Below are positions 10,863 to 22,030 of a stretch of 64,000 bases of DNA, in pieces. The notes below the pieces were generated by a model, which saw only the letters and a list, made by a program, of their open reading frames with translations, did not search any database and was not told where the DNA came from. This DNA comes from Lumnitzera littorea (taxonomy: Eukaryota; Streptophyta; Magnoliopsida; Myrtales; Combretaceae). Location of the stretch: the NCBI GenBank assembly GCA_024138015.1, contig JAMXBB010000012.1, positions 24,836,464-24,900,463 on the forward strand, written 5' to 3'. Positions within the stretch are counted from its first letter, which is position 1, and each line of letters begins with the position of its first letter. The position numbers and the translations under genes are program-made.

Positions 10863-12676
10863 AGCTATTGAGCATATTTTTTTCCTCCCGATTTTTTAAA
10901 TTAGGCTTTTTTAAACCAATCAATATTAAACCCTACTCGTTTAATATTAACCCTCGATTGGGATTTAAAGAAAACCGGTTTTTTAACTTTGAAAATGCTT
11001 AGGAGTTGCCACCCAACTAGAGTCGGGAAAAAGAGTTAAATTGTAATCAAATATAACTAATTAAGTAGATTGATTACAATTTAGATACTAGTCTTTCGAT
11101 AAAAATCGATTTTATAAAATGATTTTTGAAAACTAAAGATTTGGATCTAAGGGCTAATTTTTTAAACTCTTAACGGGTACCACTTTTAATCTTCTGAATT
11201 TAATTTTTCTTTTCAACAATGTCCTTTTTCAATTTCTAAACAACTAATCATATCACATGTGACTAAATTAATTAATTTGAACAAATATTTACAAAGATGG
11301 AAAAAATAAAACTTTCCATATTTTAAGTCATCCCGTACGTATGGATGTCTACATAGTCGTTATTTGGGAACAAACTTTTGTAGTTCGTTGCGAAAATATT
11401 AATGGGTTAGTTAATTTTAACTTTTGAAAAAAAGATCGAGTTTACATTTTTACTCAATTCAATTTATTTAAGGAAATTATTCTAAAGAGCCCTAATCGAT
11501 GTTTATTTTTGGAAATTCTAAGTAGGATCCTAATTTTGAAAATGGTTCGTTTATTTTATTTATTAAAAAAAACTAAATTTTTCTTCTAAGTGATTTATTT
11601 ATTCATTTATTACTTACTTATTTTATTTCTAAAAAAAATAAAAATGGACTTTCTTTTTTTCTTCTCCTTTTTTTTTTTATTTCGTCCTTTCTTTTTTCTT
11701 ATTTTTTTTTTATTTTCCACTTTTTTCCTTTTTCTTTTTCTCATTTATTATTACATTTACACATAAATAAGTAAATAAATAAATTAAACTAAAAAAAAAA
11801 AGAGGCAACAAACCAGATTGGCTTGAGGTCAATTTTGGGTTGGCTCAGATTAGCTCAAGTCGACTCGATTCGGTTGGCTCAAGGTAACTTCGGTCAGTAC
11901 CGGTCGACTCAAATTAACTTAGAAAATCATATTTGGAGTGTTGAATTTAGAGTTCTTGGGTGTGAGGAATCCAATGGTAGTGGTGGTGCTTTTCATCGAA
12001 AAACACCGTAGGGGATGCTATCTTAGAGAGAAAGATGAATTGTGCTAGAGAGAGAAAGCTTTGATTTTTGTTTTTCTAAAGTGTTTCGAAACTTTATTGT
12101 TTGTTGAAAATAAAGAGCATACCCCTATTTATAGGCACCATAATCGAGTTAAGGATGGAAAATATTAAATGCAATATGATTTTCTTTTATGTTTGGGTTG
12201 GGTGAACCTAGATAGTATGTGATGCCAAAAACAAAGCTACACGTATAAGAGTATGTCCAACGCGCATAAGAATATGCCTACCACATGTAGAAGTGAGTTA
12301 GTAAATGATGTGATAATGATGTGGCTCATGATGCGGTGATGAAGTGAGAAAGAAAAATAAAAAATGCATTTTGCACCTTCCATAAATTGAACCCAAGATC
12401 TCCAAGTCATATGTAATATCAAGTCCAAGTACTTCTCTAGCTAGGTTGCTAGTTTTCCCTTATTCCTATGTGTAATTGCACATATTTTCTAAATCTTCTA
12501 TTTTTTTGTATTTTTCTAATTTTTATATTTTTGTGATTTTTTTTCTAAATTTCTTATTTTTTTACATGTTTTTTCTTATTTTTCTAATTTTTTTACTTTT
12601 TCCTAATTTAAAACCCTTTACCTTATTGAAAACATACTGGAGGGGAGGGGTGGGGTGCAAAAATTAGGTATCTATA
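10863..12676 (-). repeat. 5' LTR of element 1
   Basis: A 1.8-kb LTR bounded by the primer site on the left and the LTR start on the right (TATAGATACC on the minus strand). It shares layout with the LTRs at 23,347-26,189 and 36,151-38,903: a 'GAGTTGCCAC' block near the primer side, poly-T stretches, a TATA-like box, the block with 'CCAAG' and 'CTAGGTTGCTAG', and a T-rich end. The short frames at 11,823, 12,237 and 12,476 are not genes. Confidence 0.75.
12126..12133 (-). promoter_or_regulatory. TATA-like box of the LTR promoter
   Basis: TATAAATA on the minus strand inside the 5' LTR. It is placed upstream (in element direction) of the region that should hold the transcription start. A matching box lies at 24,939-24,946 in the second Tat LTR. 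Confidence 0.45.
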
Positions 12677-13922
12677 AGGAGTTAGCAATAGTCTTGGTTA
12701 GACTGCGTAGTAGCTGTTGTAGTTTGGTGGGAGATTAGGATTGAGGTTTTTGGTGGTGCTAAAGCTCTCGATGTTGGGGGTTTAAGAGGCAAAGGCACTA
12801 TAGTGGTTGTTCCAAAGGGGTTGAGGGCGATCTAGGTTGGTGATCAGAGTTTGTTGGATGGGGTCTATTGTGAGTGGCTTAGGTATGGGTTGAAGAGGGT
12901 GGCTAGTCGTTAAAGGGCAATCATGCGCTTAGTATATGGATGGCAATAGTAGGTATGAATGTGTGCTGTGCATATCGTAGCTATTGGAGGAGGAATGGGT
13001 TTGGAGCTTAGGTTGAGGGAGAGGGATAGTGCAGTGTTGAGAGAGAACATGGCCATACAGTGTTGAATCTATTATTGTTGGTTTGGTACAGTAAGGATCA
13101 TTGGTCGATGGATGTTTTGGCGAGAGAGAGAGGGGTCAGGCTGTATGTGTGTTCTATAGGTCAATGGTTGTAGGGTCTCTGTGTTTAAGGTCAAGGGTGT
13201 TGAAGGTTTGCTGTATGAGAAGGAAGATGAGGGTTTGTAACAACAACGGCGTACGTGTGTTGCCTTGTTGCCATTGTGTACATGGGGAGGAGTTGAGTTT
13301 TTATCTTTTTGAGTGAGAAAGGGGGGGGAAAGAAAAGGAAAGAGGAGAAGGAGAAGGGAAGATGTGTTGTCATGGCCAGTCACAAAGTGCTACGTGTCAC
13401 AACCAGACACGTGGCCAAGTAATCTCTAAACATGTAGCAGTACGTTGTGTTTTAAGGGTAAAAAACAAGAGGTCTTTTCTACCTTTGATAAGAGACGAAC
13501 TCCTAATCTCTAAGCCAAACCTAAATGCAAGTCCAAGTGTTTATTTGTTAGAGTGTTGGCCTATGTCTTATTCACATGTGTAATTTAACCTAGGCTAAAT
13601 TTAAATCTAAGCCTAAGCTCAACGATCCTTTTCTTATCTTTTATTTTAATAAAAAAAATTCCACTCTATTAAACTATTTGAAAATTTATTATTTTCTAAA
13701 TTTTCTAAATTCTCTATTTTTCTAAATTTCTTATTTTTTTTTTATTTCCTTAAATTTTCTATTTTTTGTATTTTCTAAATTCCTTTTTTTTTTCTAACTT
13801 TTTATACTTTTTTTATTTTTTAAAATTTCTTTTTTTTTTTTTAGCTTTTCCTAAATTAGGATCTATTACCCTATCTTAAAAATTTTGAAAATGAAAAATT
13901 GAGTAAAAATAGAGTATCTATA
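12677..13922 (-). repeat. Partial Tat LTR
   Basis: Starts in the G/T-rich middle of a Tat LTR ('GGTTTTTGGTGGTG') and runs through the 'CAAGTCCAAGTGTTT', 'GTTGGCCTATG' and T-rich blocks to the LTR terminus TATAGATACTC (minus strand) at 13,922. No polypurine tract follows, so this is an outer terminus. It abuts a copia integrase at its right and element 1 at its left, which suggests element 1 inserted into this LTR. The antisense and sense frames at 13,072-13,583 are not genes. Confidence 0.6.
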
Positions 13923-15080
13923 ATGAGAAAGAAATTCTTGCCCATTATCTAATCTGATAGCTTTTGGACAAGAAGAAAATTAGTTCATGACAAGTTTGAA
14001 GAATATGTCAAGAATAGTAACAACTTGTGATTTATAAGTAATCATGTAGGTCTAAGTACAAGATATATAGTCATCCACCAATGTAACAAAATATTTTTGC
14101 CATGTTATTGAAGTTTTAGAGTACGAACCCTAAATATCTACATGAAGTAACTAAAAAGGAAACAAAGTTTGACTAGTATTGTCATTAAAGGGCAACCTTT
14201 GTACAATTACAAGTATCACAAACAAAAGTATTTGAATTCAAATGTATACATGAAATTAAATGTTGGAATTTAGACAAAGAATTATGTCTAAGATGAGAAT
14301 AAAATAGACGTATATCATCATTAGTTACATGAAGAACAACAGAAATCAGATTACTACTAGTAGATATTGTAGTAGCTTTTAAAGCATTTGATTCCAATAT
14401 GTATAGTCTATTCACTTCCTTTGTCGAAGAAACAACTTGTTTACTTTGGTCTTAATAGACAAATGAATGTGAATTAACTCTAACTTCTAAATTGTTATCA
14501 ACAACTAATCGATGGATTGAGAACAAGTTATGTGAGAATTCCAATAAAAGCAAAACATTATGAAGGGTTAAAGAGGGATTGATATGAGTGGAACCAATAA
14601 GTTGCATTATTTTAAAGGTACTATCTGGTAATTTTACTAACATAGGTTGTGACAGATGATGAAGGCCATGGAACAAATTTTGGAAAGGACTAATATGATT
14701 ACTAGCACCTAATTCCACAATCCATGAACAAAAATTATTATCAAAAGCATTAAAACAAGAATGAGTGAAAGTATTACTAGTAAAACAAAGTACATTATTC
14801 ACCATGAAAGATGTATGATTTGCTCTTTGTTATTGTCCTTTCATTAGTTTGAGAACTTCAATGCAAACAGCTTGCACCATAGTTGAACTAATAATGAAAA
14901 TTCCACCTACAGTAGCTACAATAGAATTATTAGAAGTAACAAAACTTTCATCAACTAGAGTAGAAGCAACAAACTTTGGATTTTTTGTAACACAATGAGA
15001 AATTGATTTGCCCTTAAGAGAATGTTTGGAATTTGTAGTTGAATATCAAAATTCTTATCTTCAATCTTAAGTAGTTGAGG
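13923..15080 (-). pseudogene. Ty1/copia retrotransposon remnant (gag end, protease, integrase start)
   Basis: Minus-strand pieces: a protease segment WIVELGASNHI with LFHGLHHL and NVLLLLEFSHNLFSIHRL (14,452-14,805, 117 residues), a GAG-pre-integrase segment with LRHNSLSKFQHLI and FVCDTCNCTK (14,185-14,415), and an integrase core piece RLDNGQEFLSH (13,923-13,955). The order protease, pre-integrase, integrase is that of copia elements. The Asp of the protease box (usual form DSGA or DTGA) is Glu here. The remnant is cut at its integrase by the Tat LTR; no RT or RNase H follows within the window. Confidence 0.8.
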
Positions 15081-15660
15081 TATAAATAGGCTTCTTCATT
15101 TTCTTCCCGATGAAACAATGGCTAGTTTTAGAGTGCTATCGATTCATCGATGGTACAAAACTAGCATCCAAACTCCTATTAATTGGTCGTTGCTTGTGTC
15201 GCTAACCTTCAAGATAACCATAAAATGTTCCATTTTTAAGTTTAAGCTACCAATCAATTGTTAAGCAAACTACCATTCGATCATTAGCATTAAAATCTCA
15301 ACAATCTCTCTTTAGCAATCGGTCGCTAGCTCAAACATCATACTTCACTTAAACACAAAATGTTATAGGGATGATAAAAGGGCTGTCAATCAATCACTGT
15401 CATGCATACTGATCGATCAATATGCTTGTATTTGTAGATTTTCTCCTTTTACTTCCAACAACACAAAACAAAAAGGAACTAAACCAATCCTAACACACAA
15501 CTAACAAGCCTTCAAGAATCTTGTCCTCATGGCAGCTTGCTATGTAATCATTTAACCTTAATATTAAGCCAATTCAATGCATTACAAGATTATCACTATA
15601 ATGATTTAATCCCAAACAAGTTCCGTCCTATCAAAATCATATGTACTAGAATGTTCAACA
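15081..15660. other. Unassigned stretch right of the copia remnant
   Basis: No gene seen. It contains several near-palindromes around 'CGAT' (for example ATCGATTCATCGAT near 15,137 and GATCGATC near 15,413). It may be the leader of the copia element, but no LTR border was found. Confidence 0.3.
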
Positions 15661-15664
15661 TTGA

Positions 15665-16440
15665 TTAACCTAGGCGAATGCGTCTCTAGGGCACTAGCAG
15701 CTGAGAAATTGATTTGAAACTTGTTCATAGTCCTTTAAGCTAACGAACTTAGGTAGAAGTGCCTCTAGTGGACTAGGAACCCTAAATGAGGAAACAATTT
15801 GAAATTTGGTCGTACTTTTCAGAACTAACCAACCTAAGTGGAAGCATTTCTAAGGGATTAGCAACCCTAATTAAGAAACTAATTTGAAACCCCATTGCGC
15901 TCCTTTGAGCTAATAACCTAGGTGGGAGTGACTCTATGGGACTAGCAACCTTGAACGAGAAAGCAATTTGAAACTTAGTCATGATCATCTAAGCTGACTA
16001 ACTTAGACAAGAGCGTCTCTAAAGGACTAACAACCTTGAATGAGAAAGTGATTTGAAACCTAGTTGTGTTCTTTTAAGCTAACTAACCTAAGTAGGAGTA
16101 TCTTTAAGGCACTAGTAACCTTAAATGAAAAAGCGATTTGAAACTTAGTCATGCTCTTTTAAGTTAACTATCTTAAGTAGGAGCATCTCTAAGGGACTAA
16201 CAACCCTAAATGGTAAATTGATTTGGATCCTGGCCATGTACTTTTGAGATGACTAACATAAGCAAGAGCATCTCAAGGGGACTAACAACCCTAAATGAGA
16301 AATCAATTTAAAACCTAGTGATGCTTTTTTAAGCTAACTAACCTAAGTAAGAGCATCTTTAAGGGACCACCAACCCTAAACAAGAAATTGATTTAAAACC
16401 TAGTTGTGCTCTTCTGAACTAACTAACTTAAGTAAGAAAA
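15665..16440. repeat. Tandem array, 85-bp unit
   Basis: About nine units. Anchors 'CCTAAG/CCTAGG' occur at 15,669, 15,748, 15,833, 15,917, 16,002, 16,087, 16,172 and 16,257, giving periods of 79, then 84-85 bp. The unit has 'CTAACTAACCTAAGTAGGAG', 'CATCTCTAAGGGACTAGCAA' and 'GATTTGAAACC'. It is clearly homologous to the 86-87 bp array of element 1. The minus-strand frame 15,782-15,988 is only the repeat read as protein. Confidence 0.9.
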
Positions 16441-17130
16441 ACGCTCCTTAAGCTTGCTTAATCTTAAAAGCTGGTTAAAATAAGGGAAGCACCTTGTGGG
16501 CTAGCTAAGACCTTAAGAGAGATTGGTGAAAGGATAGCACACTACAAGTAAGCTAAGACTCTAAGAGAGATTAACAAAGGGGAAGTGCCTTATGAGCTGG
16601 CTAAGACCCTAAGAGTGATTGATGAAGGGAAAGCACCTACTAAAAACCTAAGAGAGTTAGTAAAGGGAAAGCGCATTATGGATTGGCTAAAATCATAAGA
16701 GAAATTGATGAAGGGAAGGTACCCTATGAGCTGCCTAAAGACTTAAGAGAAGTCAACAAAGGGAAAGCACCCAATGGGCTAGCTAAAACCCTAAGAGAAA
16801 TTGATGGATGGAAAGCACCTTACAAGCTTGCTAAAACCCCAAAAGAGAATGTAAGATGAAGTAGTACTTTGTGATCTAGTTAGATCCCTATAATAAAGTG
16901 GCCTCTAGGCTAGCTTAAAACCCTAAAGGAGATGAAAGACGGTATAACATTCTATGAGTTAGCTAGAACCCTAAAAATGTATTGATAACAAAGAAGCACA
17001 CAATGGGCTGGCTTAAACTCCAAAGGAGATTCAAGATAGGACAACACTCTATGAGCTAGTTAGACCTAAATTGCTTAAAGAAGGAACATGCCTTATGGGT
17101 TAGCTTTAACACCTAATAGATGATTGAAGA
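16440..17130. repeat. Tandem array, about 50-bp unit
   Basis: Units with 'GGAAAGCACCTTATGGGCT', 'AGCTAAGACCCTAAGAGAGA' and 'TTGATGAA', spaced 46-60 bp, about a dozen copies with decay. The order next to the 85-bp array matches 1,310-1,565 in element 1. Confidence 0.8.
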
Positions 17131-19370
17131 AGCAACATAGGTGATGTAATCATTTTAGAAGACTTTATAACTTGAATATTTACAAAAAAGAATTTGTCGA
17201 TTGAAAGTTATTTAAGAGGAATAGGAACTAAGGATAAGGTCCTTTGATTTGGAAAATATTGGCAGACATCAACTACTACGATAATTACATCAGGGAGGAT
17301 AACTCAGATTACTAACGTCAACTTAAAAGGTGCAACCACATTAGAAGAAAGTAAATGACTTGGTTTGAAAGCTTGACCATAAAGGCTAACTTAGATTTGA
17401 AATTGGATGGAGAAACTTGTAAAAAAACCTTTACGTTCTCTTTCTTTCTTCCTTTTTTTTGGAAAGTTTGCTAATAGGTACAAATTCTTAATAAGAAGCC
17501 TAAGTCATATAATAAGCCATTCCCTTCCTTAGTAACCATATGGGGCATTTTATAATCTGCTAAGTCTCTAAAAATATCGTCTAACATGCTAACCTTCTTG
17601 GTGGGGCCTTAAATATCTCTTTCCCATGAAAATAGTAACTTATGATCAAGCTAGTCAAAGATGACTTCTTTACATTCTCTTGGTTCAAATTTCACTCTTG
17701 ACTTCTATCCCAAAGATTACAGTCTAATTTGCAAGTGATATATTGTAATCAATCTGTTAGGTCTTTTTCGGTTTGGTATTGTGAATTAGGCTTTCAGTCA
17801 AAGGGTTTCAAGAGAGATCAATGAAAAGACCTATTTTGAAGGATTTACTTATTCAACTTGGGTTTATAAGTTTAAAACCCTTTAGGAAAAACCAGAAGTG
17901 TGCTTATCCTAGTTTTAAAAATAATTTTTATTTAAGATAAATTAATCCTCATGATCAAAAGTGCTTTTATTGAGTATGGGTGGGGAAGTCTTGTGTTTAT
18001 GATTTAGGATAGGTAAGGAGGCTTTTTGTTTGTGATTTGAAGTGTAATTTGGAATGGATATGGAAGCTTTGTGTTTTAGGGTTCAAAATTTGATTCAGAG
18101 TAGGTATGAGAGCTTTGTGATTTTAAGAATGTTTAGGCCTTGATATTAGGGTTTGGATGAATTAGGGAAAATTATATTCAAGTTTGTTGCCCTTATTGGG
18201 GCAGGATGCATCTTTAGGGCTTTTATCTTGCATTCAAGCCCAATTTTCAGGCTTCTCTTTTTCTCTCTCTTTTTTTTTTCCTTCTTACTCTCTCTCTCTC
18301 TCTCTTTGATATTTGCCCAACCCTTTTATTATTTCTTACCCCTTTCTTTTTCTTTAAACCAAAAAGTGACCTTCTTTTCAAAGTGTTTGGATTATGTATA
18401 TAAGATTCTTGTAAGCTCTCCTTTATTTCAGAGAAAATAAATTATCATAAATAAAAATTATCCTTCAATTGGTGTCACTAAGGCAAGCACCAACCAATTT
18501 TTATCCTTTTCTCTTAATTAATGGCCCCTAACCTCCTATTTGCCCCATTATGGGGTAGTTCATGGTAAGGTTTTCATTTTTTAAGAACTCCTTGAATAGG
18601 CTCAATAAAATTGCAATGGATAATCCCATTTAGGATATTGAAAATGAATGCGTAACTTCATTTTAATTTGCATATGAAGTTCAAAATAGACCTCCTTTAA
18701 GAAACGAGTCTAGAATCCTTACCATAAGGTCCCTTAACTCTCAAAGTTTTTAAAGGTTAGTGTATGGAATATAGTTTTCCTTTTTTCATTCCAAACCTTG
18801 TCATAATGAGTTATCATTTCCTTAGATAGGAGTCTGTATTAATTTACCCCAAGGTATAGATTGACCTTTCCCCTCAGTCTCTAAAAATGTTCCTTAAAAC
18901 ATGCCCTAATATGAAACAATACCTTTCATCCGATTTGAGTTCAAGACCAAATGTTGATGGTGTACTCTTCTTTATGATGGTTTTTTCATGTTCCAATTGA
19001 TTAGTATGCCTTGAAGTATGCTCATGCCTTAATAGACCTTTCATATTCGTGATGGCTTAAGAAGATAATTACCTTATAATTATAAGTCAGATGCCCCTTG
19101 GCTTTTATGTTTGTTTGCCCCCTTTTGTACTTGGTCTTGGTTTATCCACCAAAGATGGGTCTAATTCTTTATAGTTGAATGGGCTAATATTGATGTCCTC
19201 TTAACTTCATGTTTAAGATGGAGGAGTTCCAAATTGCCTTTTTTGTCTAGACTGGGGGTCAAACTTAGAATAAGATCTTCTCACATTCGATCATGTCAGC
19301 CATTAAGACTAAGGTTATATTTGGCTTAGTGATTTGACCTAATTTATCGTTAGGCTTGGTTTTCTTAATG
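17131..19370. other. Unassigned AT-rich stretch
   Basis: No gene recognised. Expected to be further decayed interior of the second Tat element. It includes a TC microsatellite (18,287-18,306) and, after it, a possible TATA-like 'TATGTATATAAG' near 18,394. The 95-residue plus-strand frame 18,153-18,440 is driven by that low-complexity tract and is not supported as a gene. Confidence 0.35.
18287..18306. repeat. TC microsatellite
   Basis: About ten uninterrupted TC dinucleotides following a poly-T run. Confidence 0.9.
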
Positions 19371-19379
19371 GACTAATGG

Positions 19380-19733
19380 TTTTAGGTTGGTTCAGTTGCC
19401 TTAACAAACCTAGTTTGTGTTGGGATTAACTACCTTAACGAGCTGGGGTTTGTGTTTAGGTCAGTTGCCTTTGGTTTGGCTACCTTAACGAATAGAGGGT
19501 TCATATTTAGGTTAGTTGCTTTAATGGATAGGGTTCCTGTTTAGGTTGGCAATTTTAATGGAGGGAGTTTGTGTTTAAGTTAGCTACCTTAACAAGTCAA
19601 AGGCTTGTATTTAAGTTGGTTGCCTTAGCGAACCAGGGTCTGTGTTTAAGTTGATTGCTTAATGGGTCAAGGTTAGTGTTTGAGTTGGCTACCCTAACGA
19701 GCTAAGGGTATATATTTCAATTGGCAACCTTAG
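19380..19733. repeat. Tandem array of about 44-bp units, left part
   Basis: Units of the form 'GGTTAGTTGCCTTAACGAGC' followed by 'GGGTTTGTGTTTA', about eight copies. The array stops at 19,733 inside a unit and resumes at 21,820, where the missing rest of that unit is found. Confidence 0.85.
19729..19733. other. Target site duplication CTTAG, left copy
   Basis: CTTAG here and at 21,820-21,824 flank the inserted element. Removing the insertion and one copy restores a normal unit of the 44-bp array. Confidence 0.8.
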
Positions 19734-19810
19734 TAGTGTACCTAGGAGCTCAATTATCACTAGGACTTACCGTAGCAAATCTGACTAAAATGGGTCCTCC
19801 GAAATACTCT

Positions 19811-20300
19811 TTAATTCGGCATTCCTCCATTGTCTTATTTCATCCCTGAACACTTCAAGCCGTTTCTTAATCTCATTCCATTAATCTTGCACTTCTAAGA
19901 GGTTAGCTTCATAACTGGGTTTTCTCTCATATAATTTTTTGTAATGATCTCGAGGTACGAATCTTCTTCACATCAAACGTCTTATCTCATCCCATGTAAT
20001 GATCTCAATGTTTCCTCTATCGATTCTTTGATTTATCATTCTCTTCCACCAAGTAACTACAAAGCCAATCATTGAATTCTTTATAGCATAGTCTTTCTTA
20101 TGCTCGGGATAAGAATAATTTTCAAAAATCCAATTAACTCGAAATTCCCAATTCAAATATTCTTCCCGAGTTCCATATCCATCAAATTTTGGAATTCATG
20201 ACATCATGTCTTCATAATAATAATATCCATAATCATATCCAGCTTCACATGCTATGTTAAGGATATTCAATTCAATAGCGATACTTAAGCTTATGAGAGA
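19811..20300 (-). pseudogene. Gypsy gag fragment
   Basis: The minus-strand open piece 19,968-20,156 (62 residues) carries YLNWEFRVNWIFENY-type wording, YAIKNSMIGFVVTWW and KRMINQ, the typical retrotransposon gag core with its Trp-Trp pair. Sequence on both sides continues gag-like in other frames (for example RRFVPRDHYKKLY to the left). No zinc knuckle or protease remains, being removed with the deletion near 19,807. Confidence 0.7.
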
Positions 20301-21028
20301 GAGTTTCTCAACAGGTAATAGACAGCAATATAACTTGAGTACAGCAATTAAGCTCACCTTAAGAACTATTTCACAGTATTAACAACTCAACAATAATTAG
20401 CTCGGTTTGTACTTCAATTTGGTAGCTCAGACTCCTTCACTCAATTATGCTCGGCATGTCACAAGAGTTTAACAACTTGAATACAGCTCGACAAGTGTTT
20501 GAATAAGACAATCCAATTTGGAAATCAGTCTTGCTATAAGAATTACTCGATTCGGCAAGTTAAGTAGTACAGCATAACTTCAATTTAGCAGTCCAACTTA
20601 GAAGCTCAGCAAAGTTCAAATTCGACATAGCTACTATTCTTGCCAAATTAGCTTAGACATACGCAATCTCAACTAAACACTTGGTCTCTTCAATTCGGTA
20701 AACACAACAATACTTTCTCAACTACTATTGCAACACTAAAACAGGATGACACATTGAACAACTTAAAGAAGTCATATCTCGGCAAATAACTCAGATTGGA
20801 ATTCCTAACCTTTTCTTTAATATATCTATTCAATATGGGACTTACAATGCAAAGAAATTGCAATCCAAATTTTCACTAACCTGCTCGAAGAAAATCAATT
20901 CAAAACAAACTAATACCCAGTAAACAAATCCCTGATATCCCAAACAAACCCAATAAGCAAGCATTTCCTCAAATATAAAATAAAACAAATACAATGACTA
21001 AAACTCTTGGCCCTATCTGGAACCTCAA
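20301..21028 (-). other. Leader of the inserted gypsy element
   Basis: AT-rich, non-coding sequence between gag and the primer site. No gene is seen. Confidence 0.4.
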
Positions 21029-21040
21029 GCTTTGATACCA
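21029..21040 (-). other. Primer binding site, tRNA-iMet type
   Basis: The minus strand reads TGGTATCAAAGC, one mismatch from the usual TGGTATCAGAGC, three bases from the LTR end. Confidence 0.75.
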
Positions 21041-21043
21041 AGA

Positions 21044-21819
21044 TGATACAAACCGCACTAAGGACATACAAGGCTGGTCGTAGGGGTGGGTCCAATCCTG
21101 TCGAAGTAAATGGTTTAGCTATCTTGCATATTAACTTTACAGATATGATGCACCCTAGAACCACACACAAACCTAAGACTTACCGAATGTGATGCACCGA
21201 TCCAAGTAATAGGGTTGCCCACCATAATCCTTGCTAAAGGGATTGATAAGAGCTAGTAAGGGAGAGAACTTTCTGAGAGAAAAAACTCAAAGGGGGGTTT
21301 TTTCATTAATCTTCTATGTGTGTTTGCATTGTTACAAATATTACTCTTTACAGCACGTCCTAAACCCTAGTGACAAAATTATAAATAATGTATAAGGCCT
21401 TAAACCCTAAAGAATTGGGCCCATAAATAAAATAAAGACAAACATGTACAAAAATATAGAACTATACATTTTTACAGGGGGAAGTCAGCATGCTTTGGAA
21501 GTAGTTCCACATTGCTTGGTCGAGACATCAGAGAGGTGAGCCCATAATTGCTGAGTTTTAAAGTTAATCGGCATTAGTCTCTCCATGTCTTGCCGAGTGG
21601 ATCCAACTCTCGATAACGTAATCTCTAGGCATATTGGCAAGCATAAAGCAGAGTAACTAGTCAAGCATGGGTGAAGGATCGGTTGTTGTCTCAGCCTTAT
21701 GCTTTTCAGCACTCTATCTACGAAAAATAGGGCCATTTGGCTTGGCAGACAAAACGAGTTGATAAGTAAGTGAGCTTAGCCTTGGCAGTCAAGCTAAGTC
21801 GGTACCCTGAATTCTATCA
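21044..21819 (-). repeat. LTR (776 bp) of the inserted gypsy element
   Basis: Reads TGATACAAACC…ATTCTATCA on the plus strand. An internal part around 21,350-21,420 (CCTAAACCCTAGTGAC, AAATAATGTATAAGGCCTTA) matches, in reverse orientation, the LTRs at 55,597 and 58,774. It is followed directly by the CTTAG duplication. Confidence 0.75.
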
Positions 21820-22030
21820 CTTAGTGACTCAAATGTCTGTGTTTAGATTAGTTGTCTTACATGCCGAAAGTTTGTGTTTTGGTTACCTACCTTAATGGGC
21901 TAAAGGTTCATTTTTGGGTTAGCTGCCTTAATGGGCCAAAGGTACGTATTCAAGTTAGTTGTCTTAGTAGGACGAATGTTTGTGTTTGGGCTAGTTGTCT
22001 TAAAGGGCCAATGGTTTGTGTTTGTCTTGA
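21820..22030. repeat. Tandem array of about 44-bp units, right part
   Basis: Four to five units such as 'TTAGCTGCCTTAATGGGCCA' plus 'AGGTACGT', continuing the array interrupted at 19,733. Frames at 21,852-22,135 are repeat-derived. Confidence 0.8.

Larger units (their letters stand above)
1..12676 (-). mobile_element. Decayed Tat/Ogre-like Ty3/gypsy LTR retrotransposon (element 1)
   Basis: A nearly complete but inactive retrotransposon reading right to left. From its 5' side it has a 1.8-kb LTR, a tRNA-Arg-type primer site, an ORF1-like region, gag, protease, RT, RNase H, a second RNase H, integrase, tandem repeats, a polypurine tract and a 3' LTR cut off by the window start. The second RNase H between the first RNase H and integrase, plus the extra ORF ahead of gag, are known marks of the Tat lineage. 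Every coding block carries stops and frameshifts. The right terminus lies inside another Tat LTR (12,677-13,922), so this looks like an insertion into an older element. The left terminus is outside the window, so a target duplication cannot be tested. Confidence 0.85.
19734..21819 (-). mobile_element. Deleted gypsy retroelement inserted in the 44-bp array
   Basis: One insertion of 2,086 bp bounded by the duplication CTTAG. From the left: about 73 bp nearly identical to the LTR start of the element at 27,805 (TAGTGTACCTAGGAGC…), then a gag pseudogene, a tRNA-iMet primer site (21,029-21,040) and a complete 776-bp LTR ending ATTCTATCA. The left LTR fragment and the right LTR are very different, although both ends sit on the same target duplication. 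Pol and most of the left LTR are deleted (break near 19,807). Confidence 0.75.

Noticed and set aside
13072..13383. 103-residue minus-strand frame
   Set aside because: It lies in the G-rich middle of a Tat LTR; Ser/Pro/Leu-rich by composition only.
15665..17130. CRISPR-like regularly spaced repeats
   Set aside because: The repeats are long, degenerate and directly adjacent, without unique spacers, in a plant genome with retroelement sequence around them.
18153..18440. 95-residue plus-strand frame
   Set aside because: It is driven by poly-T and TC repeats (Phe, Ser and Leu runs); low complexity only.
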